DNA from: Crateriforma spongiae
GTDB taxonomy: Bacteria; Planctomycetota; Planctomycetia; Pirellulales; Pirellulaceae
NCBI RefSeq assembly: GCF_012290005.1
Contig: NZ_JAAXMS010000004.1
Span: 558,001 to 622,000 of the forward strand
Length of the DNA: 64,000 nt
Direction of reading: 5' to 3'
Part shown: piece after piece, positions 54,442-61,000 of the stretch
Layout: the number at the start of each line of letters is the position of its first letter
Position numbering within the stretch: the stretch's first letter is position 1
Position numbers and translations under genes: made by a program
The notes under the pieces: model-generated
What the model was told of the DNA's origin: nothing
What the model saw: only the letters and a program-made list of their open reading frames with translations
Database searches by the model: none

Positions 54442-54666
54442 TTAACCCGACTTCGCATTCGACTCGTCTTCCTGGACCAAGATGTCGCCCGGCTGGCATT
54501 CCAAGACACGACAGATCGCGTCCAGAGTGCTAAAGCGGATCGCCTTGGCCTTTCCCGTCTTCAAGATGGATAGATTGGCCAGGGTGATGCCGACTTCATC
54601 CGCCAATTGGGTCAACGAGATCTCACGCTCCTTCATGACCCGACTCAAGTTGACTTTGATCGCCAT
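54442..54666 (-). CDS. XRE-family helix-turn-helix regulator (YozG-like)
   Basis: This 74-aa DNA-binding protein has one HTH domain: ISLTQLADEVGITLANLSILKTGKAKAIRFSTLDAICRVLECQPGDIL covers the five helices when read in parts. It is followed by an acidic tail. Small YozG-like XRE regulators paired with DUF2975 proteins are widespread. The Shine-Dalgarno (GAGGTG) overlaps the stop codon of the DUF2975 gene, so the two are translationally coupled. It probably represses its own operon through the twin palindromes at 55329-55394. Confidence 0.92.
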   Translation of the reverse strand: MAIKVNLSRVMKEREISLTQLADEVGITLANLSILKTGKAKAIRFSTLDAICRVLECQPGDILVQEDESNAKSG

Positions 54667-54675
54667 CGATTCACC

Positions 54676-55311
54676 TCAAATCGTCAACGATTGTTCGTCG
54701 CGCAACCTTGTGCCGTGCCGAAAGACTTCGGATAGGACTAGCATCGCAAGCGCGACCACCAACAGTTCCAGGTCAAGATGGATTCGTCCGTTGAAGTTGA
54801 ATCCTTTGGGGCGAGCCATGATGTCGACAAATCCGGACATCGCCAAACGCCCGAAGCAGACGATCAATTCAAACGCAAGAATCAGCAGCCCGATGATGCG
54901 AATTCGACGCGCGTTTGCGACGGCGAAAGGATCGTCCTGGTCCACCGTTTTCATGATGTCGCGGAGCTGCTTGATAAAGAACAGGCCGACAAGAAAGCAG
55001 GGCACGATCACCAACGCGGCGAATGCGCGCTGAACCAAGCCGGCCCGAACGCCGTTACCCGACTCAGGGAACTGCAGCGTGACCGGGACTCCGTCGGGGA
55101 AAGCAAAATCAAGTGATCGCCCTTGCCGGTCATGGACCGAGAAGGCCGTCGTATCAATGTCGCTGGCATACCCCAAAACGGCGAAGGAAAGTTTTTCAGA
55201 GGGTGCCGCGATCAGAAACAACAGGCAGGTGGCGAACCCAAGCAAGGTAAGCCACCACCAGCACGCCAGGACGAATTTTAAGCACCGAAAAGAGAACGGC
55301 TTTGACGACAT
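54676..55311 (-). CDS. DUF2975 family membrane protein
   Basis: This 211-aa protein has four predicted membrane helices (about residues 10-32, 90-112, 138-160 and 178-195). The segments FVLACWWWLTLLGFATCLLFL, AFAALVIVPCFLVGLFFIKQLRDIM and GRIHLDLELLVVALAMLVLSEVFRHG are typical of the DUF2975 family, in which the last one or two helices and the 'F..G..L..E..L.I' ending are conserved. It is the first gene of a two-gene operon with the XRE regulator. The role is unknown; in other bacteria the pair may respond to membrane or envelope state. Confidence 0.9.
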   Translation of the reverse strand: MSSKPFSFRCLKFVLACWWWLTLLGFATCLLFLIAAPSEKLSFAVLGYASDIDTTAFSVHDRQGRSLDFAFPDGVPVTLQFPESGNGVRAGLVQRAFAALVIVPCFLVGLFFIKQLRDIMKTVDQDDPFAVANARRIRIIGLLILAFELIVCFGRLAMSGFVDIMARPKGFNFNGRIHLDLELLVVALAMLVLSEVFRHGTRLRDEQSLTI

Positions 55312-55328
55312 CGAGGACCTCCATTGGA

Positions 55329-55347
55329 TTTATCGCTAAACGATAAA
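55329..55347. promoter_or_regulatory. Operator-like palindrome 1 upstream of the DUF2975/XRE operon
   Basis: TTTATCG-CTAAA-CGATAAA is a perfect 7-5-7 inverted repeat lying 18-36 bp upstream of the DUF2975 start codon, where bound repressor would block expression. Confidence 0.65.
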
Positions 55348-55375
55348 CTGGGGGCTCGGTCGAGGCAACGGCCGA

Positions 55376-55394
55376 TTTATTGTTTTGCGATAAA
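55376..55394. promoter_or_regulatory. Operator-like palindrome 2 upstream of the DUF2975/XRE operon
   Basis: TTTATTG-TTTTG-CGATAAA has the same 7-5-7 spacing as site 1 with one mismatch. The centres are 47 bp apart. Confidence 0.6.
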
Positions 55395-55529
55395 AACTTT
55401 GGTCGTGATTCACGCCCCATATCTCAAGCCTTCATCGGTCAATGCCGTCAGGATGCATCCGGAAACATCAGGATCGATCAGCATTCCGATTGAACAACCC
55501 GCTGAATCCCGGCGTGGGAAGGCGGAAAA

Positions 55530-55595
55530 GACGCCTGACCCCTTTTTCGTGCTTGACCCCTTTTTCTTGCTCGCCTGACCCCTTTGGCTTGCTCG
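55530..55595 (+). repeat. TGACCCCTTT repeat cluster A (three units)
   Basis: GACGCCTGACCCCTTTTTCG, then CTTGACCCCTTTTTCTTGC and CCTGACCCCTTTGGCTTGC occur in immediate succession, with unit length about 20-22 bp. Related units lie on the far side of the adjacent gene. Confidence 0.8.
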
Positions 55596-55878
55596 TGGCG
55601 TCAGAGGCGTCGGGGGCCATGCCAAGTTCGGTCAGGTAGGACAGTTGTGCGGGGCTGTAGGCCATTTCCGGGAAACCGTATGTCGAGGGTGATCGAAACG
55701 TCCGGTTTCCCAACGTCCGCACCCACAGCGGCCTGTCCCGGTTCGGAGGTTCATCTTCCTCCGTGAATGAATTGCCTAGTGACTGCTCATGTCTTGAACT
55801 TTTGATTAGTCTCAGTCGATGGAGAGAACCGCCAAGATGGCGGTCCAAATGAACGTGAGCAAAAACTAGGGGTCAATC

Positions 55879-57177
55879 GTGGCGGTAACTTTTGAAATTC
55901 TTCCCGGTGGCGACGCAGACTACCTCCGGATCCTTCGACGGATCAGTGAATCGGAGGTCGCCAAGGAGTTGGGGATTAAGGGACTAAAGATCGACTTTGC
56001 TGGCGACATATTGCCCGAATGCAAACTCGAAAGCTTCGAAGAGATCGGCGATCATGTATTGATTCCCCAACTCCTGGAAATCAACGGAAACGCAATTAAG
56101 GCGCTTCGGTGGGGAACCGACGCGTTACACATCCAGATCCACCGGCAATTTGACTATGGCGCAGGAAAACAGCCACGGAATCCCACCATCTCGTTGAATG
56201 TTCAGGATCGAAAAACTCGTCGTCCGGATCAGTTGCCTTTATTGGTGGCAGTAATTCAGAACGCGTGTGGTGAATTCAATCCGTCCAATGTCGACTCAAT
56301 TCTGGACCAAGATCAGCGGGAACATTTTGATGCACGAGAGAAAGCACTTCTGCGATTGGAGTCGCTGCAAGCGAGCTTGATAGAGAATCTGGAAAAAGCG
56401 AAGGCGAAACACTATGAAGAGGCGATCGCCGAGCGGCAAAAGATTGCACAAGAGCTAGAGCAATCTCGAGTTGAAATCGAAGGAGAGCGGAACGCGGTCC
56501 GTCAGCAACTGGAGAAAGATCGTGCAGATTTTGAACGGTTAAAGGCAGATTTTGATGACAGGACCAATACTCATGTAAGACGGCAACTTAGCTCTGATCT
56601 CGAGAAGATGCTGGCGACGCGGATCTCCAGTTTCTCCTTGAGCAAAGAAACTCGAAACCGATTCTGGGCCGTTGGGGGATTCTTCTTGGTATTGATCGTT
56701 GCTTTCGGCACGCTTGCCGGATACCTCTTGTTCCAAGAGCGAAGCGAGACCGAAGGACTTGACTACTTCCTGGCCTCTCGACAGGTTGCATCAACGGTCG
56801 GCTTCTTCTTGTCAATTGGGTTTTTCATTCGCTGGTTAAACAATTGGGCTCAGCAGCATGCGGACGAAGAATTGCGATTGATGCGTTTGGAAGTTGATCT
56901 CCAACGTGCGAATTGGCTTGTGGAGTTGATGTTTGAATGGGATGAAACGAAAGCGAATGAGATCCCCGAGAGTTTGCTGCGAACCATGAGCGCGAATTTG
57001 TTCACAGAAAGTGAGCGAAGGGACGACACAGTTTTGACCCCGAGTGATGCGATCGTTAGGACGCTGGCTGGGCTTCCCAACTCGAGCGCCGAGCTAGAGT
57101 TTCCTGGTTGGCGAATCGCATTGAACCGGAAGGCGATGAAGGAGCTTCGTAAACAGTCTGGATCCGGAGGTGATTGA
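55879..57177 (+). CDS. Unrecognised coiled-coil membrane protein within a repeat island
   Basis: I do not recognise this 432-aa protein. Residues 1-150 form a soluble alpha/beta domain (TFEILPGGDADYLRILRRI, ALHIQIHRQFDYG, NPTISLNVQD). Residues about 155-245 are a long charged coiled coil (EKAKAKHYEEAIAERQKIAQ and following heptads). Two membrane helices follow (WAVGGFFLVLIVAFGTLAGYLLF about 265-287, and ASTVGFFLSIGFFIRWL about 305-321), then a helical C-terminus. It is flanked by TGACCCCTTT units, in opposite orientation on its two sides, and by a tandem duplication, and its base composition looks less G+C-rich than the neighbours, so transfer or mobility is suspected. No catalytic motif was found. 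Confidence 0.75.
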   Translation: MAVTFEILPGGDADYLRILRRISESEVAKELGIKGLKIDFAGDILPECKLESFEEIGDHVLIPQLLEINGNAIKALRWGTDALHIQIHRQFDYGAGKQPRNPTISLNVQDRKTRRPDQLPLLVAVIQNACGEFNPSNVDSILDQDQREHFDAREKALLRLESLQASLIENLEKAKAKHYEEAIAERQKIAQELEQSRVEIEGERNAVRQQLEKDRADFERLKADFDDRTNTHVRRQLSSDLEKMLATRISSFSLSKETRNRFWAVGGFFLVLIVAFGTLAGYLLFQERSETEGLDYFLASRQVASTVGFFLSIGFFIRWLNNWAQQHADEELRLMRLEVDLQRANWLVELMFEWDETKANEIPESLLRTMSANLFTESERRDDTVLTPSDAIVRTLAGLPNSSAELEFPGWRIALNRKAMKELRKQSGSGGD

Positions 57178-57205
57178 CGCGTCGCTTCAAATGTTTTGAG
57201 GGAAC

Positions 57206-57221
57206 AAAGGGGTCAGGCGTC
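57206..57221 (-). repeat. TGACCCCTTT repeat B (inverse orientation)
   Basis: AAAGGGGTCAGGCGTC is the exact reverse complement of GACGCCTGACCCCTTT at 55530, 28 bp after the stop of the gene at 55879. Confidence 0.8.
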
Positions 57222-57506
57222 TTTGGCAAGTGATCCAGCCGGAGCATTGGTGTGCAACGATGCTTGATGAAGCTGCTGCGAGGCGGCATTGTCGGTGGGC
57301 GGCCAAGACGCACGCTTCGCGTTCGGGACGATACCAGGCACATGCCACGAGGAGATTTGGTAGGCCGTGCCAAACGCAACGCAGTTCCGGCGGAGACGTC
57401 GTGATTTAGGGTTCGGCGGTTGTTTCTGTAGTGCTTCGTCGCTGCGCTCCGCGAACCGGCGTACGTTGAGACTGGGTATGGAGAGCAATACCGGTGGTGC
57501 TTCGTC

Positions 57507-57533
57507 CTGTAGCTGGATGCGCCAGCATTCAGG
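57507..57533. repeat. GTAGCTGGATGCGCCAG palindromic repeat inside duplication unit 1
   Basis: CTGTAGCTGGATGCGCCAG followed by CATTCAGG. Same subtype as the copy at 34991. Confidence 0.75.
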
Positions 57534-57674
57534 CACCACCCCTTCCGTCGGTCCCGTACATCACGCCCTGTCTCCACCACAACACGCTTCAATGATCGAT
57601 CGATCGATTTCGGTGTCTCTTGTGAGGAATACGACTCTCTGCGCTTGTCAACCCGCAGGCGTCACCGCAACAAA

Positions 57675-57717
57675 GACGCCTGACCCCTTTTCGAGCGTCT
57701 GACCCCTTTTCGAGCGT
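57675..57717 (+). repeat. TGACCCCTTT repeats C (two units)
   Basis: GACGC precedes two identical 19-bp units, CTGACCCCTTTTCGAGCGT, at 57680-57698 and 57699-57717. Confidence 0.8.
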
Positions 57718-57833
57718 CGGCGGGGTCGTCGTGATCTAGAGTTCGGCGTTATTGCCGGTGCCTCGTCGCTGCGCTCCGCGAACCGGCGTACGTTGAGACT
57801 GGGTATGGAGAGCAATACCGGGGATGATTCGTC

Positions 57834-57860
57834 CCGTAGCTGGATGCGCCAGCATTGAGG
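57834..57860. repeat. GTAGCTGGATGCGCCAG palindromic repeat inside duplication unit 2
   Basis: CCGTAGCTGGATGCGCCAG followed by CATTGAGG, one base different in the flank from the unit 1 copy. Confidence 0.75.
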
Positions 57861-57997
57861 CACCACCCCTTCCGTCGGTCCCGCACATCACGCCCTGTCT
57901 CCACCACAACAAGCTTCAAGGAGCGATCGATATCGGTGTCTCTTGTGACGAGTACGACTCTCTAGGCTTGTCAACCCGCAGGCGTCACCGCAACAAA

Positions 57998-58040
57998 GAC
58001 GCCTGACCCCTTTTGGAGCGGCTGACCCCTTTTGGAGCGG
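57998..58040 (+). repeat. TGACCCCTTT repeats D (two units)
   Basis: Two copies of CTGACCCCTTTTGGAGCGG in tandem, ending 17 bp from the stop codon of the SdrD-B gene. Confidence 0.8.
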
Positions 58041-58057
58041 CCATCGGTTCGAAGCCG

Positions 58058-61000
58058 CTAGGAGGCTTCGTCGTAGTAGCCGGGTTCGTCCTTGCCGTCG
58101 CCGTCGAAGTCGCCGGTGACCGGTTGGCTGTCGGCGCTGCCGCGTGGCACGACGATGCGTTGGTCATTGGCGGTCAGACGCCGGTCACCGTCGGTGTCGA
58201 TGATCCAGGTGTCGCCGCGGACCACGGCGATTTCGTCGATGCCGTCGCCGTTGAAATCACCGACCACCGGCTGGTCACCGGGCTTGCCGAATTCGATGGG
58301 ACTGTCCTTCGATGTCCAGCGACCGTCACCATTGTCATCCAACAGCCACTGGCCGCTGCGGAAGACAGCAATCTGGTCGATGCCGTCGCCGTTCCAATCA
58401 CCGACGACGGGTTGGTCGACGTGTTCGCCATACTTGAACACGTGGTCGACTTCGTCGGCACGCAGATCACCCCGATTGCCACGTCGCAGCAGACGCTGTT
58501 TTTTGTGGTCTTCCGTTTCTTCTAGTATTCGCGCGGCGGCCAGACGGGCGATGTCGACTTCGGTGCGCCGTCGGTTGGCGGGGTCGGGAAGCCCCGGATC
58601 GATCTCCACACGTTGTGGATCTCGGTTCCACTCGCGTCCAAAGATCCCGACATCGTCTTTGCCGTCACCATCCCAATCGCCGACGACTGGTCGGTCGTAC
58701 TTGGTGCCCAATTGGACCCACAAGTCGCCTTCGTCCCAGACGCCGTTGCCGTTCAAGTCGATGTACCAACGGCCGGCGACATAGATCGCCGTTTCGTCGA
58801 TACCATCGCCGTTAAAGTCACCGGTCAATGCGATCGCGTCTCCACCGCCCAGGTTGACGCCGGACAACAGATTCACGCCATCGCCCGACATCGCCGACCA
58901 TGTGCCGGCGGCATATTCGCCTTCGGTCCAAGCCGGATCATTGAATTCCGCGCCGGCGGTGCGAACGATGCCCGAGCCGGCGTTTTCGCCGCGTGGGAAC
59001 CCGGCGTTGATCACGCTAAGGTGCCAGCTGACAGCCCATTCGATCGGGTGCAGCGCCAGCGTGCGAACGGTGTACGGCGCGGCGTATCCGACCAGCCGGA
59101 TCGGGCGATCAAACGTTTCGATCGGCGCGACGACTTCGGGGATCGATTCCGGGTTTTCCGTCAGCGGCGGCGGCAGCGTGGGATCGACCAAGATCTCACT
59201 GAAGTTGTTCGACGCACTGGTTTCCCCGGCGGCGACGGTCACGTTCAGAATCGCGTCGCTGCCAGGATCCGTGGCTTCGCTGGCCGATAGGGTTTGGAAC
59301 GTGATCAGTGCCGCCTGATCGACGATGACATCCGCCGGGTTGATCGCGACGCCGCCGGTCGAACCGGGCGTGTCCAACGCATCGATGTAGTCATCGGGCT
59401 GGACTTGGTAGACGTGATAGGTACCCGGTCGCAGTCCGGTGAACTCGTAGTAGCCGTTGGCGTCGGTGGTGATGCGCACCAATCCGTCGTTGTAGATGCC
59501 GGGCAGCATTCGATCGGAGGTGAAGATCTGGCCCAGCACGTTCCGCAGTTCCAGTGTGACGCCGGACAGCGGTGTGTCGTCCGCGGTGAACATCCCGTCG
59601 CGATAGTCACGCAGGTCTTCGGCGCTGGGGACGAACTGCAACTTCAGCGAATCGCCGTCTTGAAAGACATAGCCGCTGATCGTTGCCGGCGGGACTTCCG
59701 GGAAGTTGTACTGGACCGCGTCGTCACCGCCGCGGAGTTCGACAGCGACAATCAAGTCATCGCCGCCGACGGTTCCGCCGTGGCTGCCGACGGTCTCGCC
59801 ACCGTGGAAGTAGCCTTCGGGCTGGAATTCGCGAACCGAGTAGACGCCCGGTGCCAGATCGGTGAACTGGTAGTATCCGGACGCGTTGGTGGTGGTCCGA
59901 CCGGCGACTTGGCCTTCGGCGTCAATGATTTCGACGACGACGCCGGACAGAGCCAGTTCGTCACCATCGAATTGGCGATCCAGGTCTTGGTCGCTCCAGA
60001 CGTATCCCGAAAGACTGGCGGGCAACTGTTCGCAGAAGTCGTAGTCGACCAGTGCGACGCCGGCCATCACGTCGACCGACATGTGATCTTGGCCCAAGAT
60101 GGTACCGCCACCGCTGCCCAGTTTCTGGCCGCCTTGGTAGTAACCGTCGGGTTGGTGTTCAAAGATCTGGTAGGTGCCCGGGGCCAGGTTGTCGAACTGA
60201 TAATTGCCGTCGGCATCCGTGGTTGTCGTCGCCACGATGTTGCCGGCTTCATCGATCAAGTCGACGCGAACGCCCGCCAACGGATCTTCTTCCGGATCGT
60301 AGACGCAATCACGGTCGGCGTCGACGTAAACGGTCCCCGAAAGGCTGGACGGCGGCAGTTCGCAGAAATCATAGTCGGTCAAGTCTTTGCCGATGCCGAT
60401 GTCCACGGCCATGTGGTCGTCGCCCAAGATTTGGCCGCCGCCGCTGCCCAGCATCTGCCCGCCTTGGAAGTAGCCGTCGGGCTGATGTTCGATGACTTGG
60501 TAGGTTCCGTGTCGCAGATTGGTGAATCGATAATTGCCGTCGGCGTCGGTGGTCGTCGTCATGACGATGCGACCGTCGGCGTCCAACAGATCGATGCGAA
60601 CGCCTTGAAGCGGTGGTTCGTCGTCGTCTTGGAAACAATCACCGTCACGGTCGACGTACACGGTGCCGGCCAGGCTGGACGGTTCGAGTTCACAGAAGTT
60701 GTACTGGATCAGTCGATCGCCCCAGGAGATCGGCACGCTGCTGATCGTGTCTTGGACCGAATCGTCGCCACCGGCCGATCCGGCTTGCTGCCCGCCTTGC
60801 AGCCAACCGGCGGGCTGAATTTCGCGGACCGTGTACATGCCGGCCTGCAGATGTGTGAAGCTGTAGTGCCCCGATGCATCGGTTTGTGTTGTGGCGATCA
60901 AGTTCCCATCGGCGTCGTACAGTTCGACGGTGACGCCATCGATGCCGATCTCTTGTGGATCAAACACGCAATCGCCGTCGGCGTCGTTGTAGACGTATCC

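Larger units (their letters stand above)
55312..55878. other. Intergenic region with operators and TGACCCC repeats
   Basis: About 570 bp carries the two 7-5-7 palindromes of the DUF2975/XRE operon (55329-55394), then three tandem TGACCCCTTT-type repeats (55530-55595) and a reverse AGGGGTCA segment at 55868-55875 just before the next gene. No gene was recognised. Confidence 0.6.
57389..57718 (+). repeat. Tandem duplication unit 1 (about 330 bp)
   Basis: It starts at CGGCGGAGACGTCGTGAT and ends after two TGACCCCTTTTCGAGCG units. It matches the next 322 bp almost end to end, including a palindromic repeat (57507-57533), CACCACCCCTTCCGTCGG and CAACCCGCAGGCGTCACCG. Confidence 0.8.
57719..58040 (+). 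repeat. Tandem duplication unit 2
   Basis: It aligns with unit 1 at an offset of 330 bp, with scattered substitutions and small indels (for example TCAATGATCGATCG replaced by TCAAGGAGCGATCG). Both units end in a doublet of the TGACCCC repeat. Confidence 0.8.
57178..58057. other. Repeat-filled intergenic region
   Basis: This 880-bp region holds an inverted TGACCCC unit, two about 330-bp tandem copies, and two palindromic GTAGCTGG repeats. No gene is supported; short reading frames here are part of the repeats. Confidence 0.7.

Noticed and set aside
57389-58040. CRISPR-like array in the repeat region
   Set aside because: There are only two 330-bp units, the short repeats are adjacent doublets without unique spacers, and no cas gene is present.
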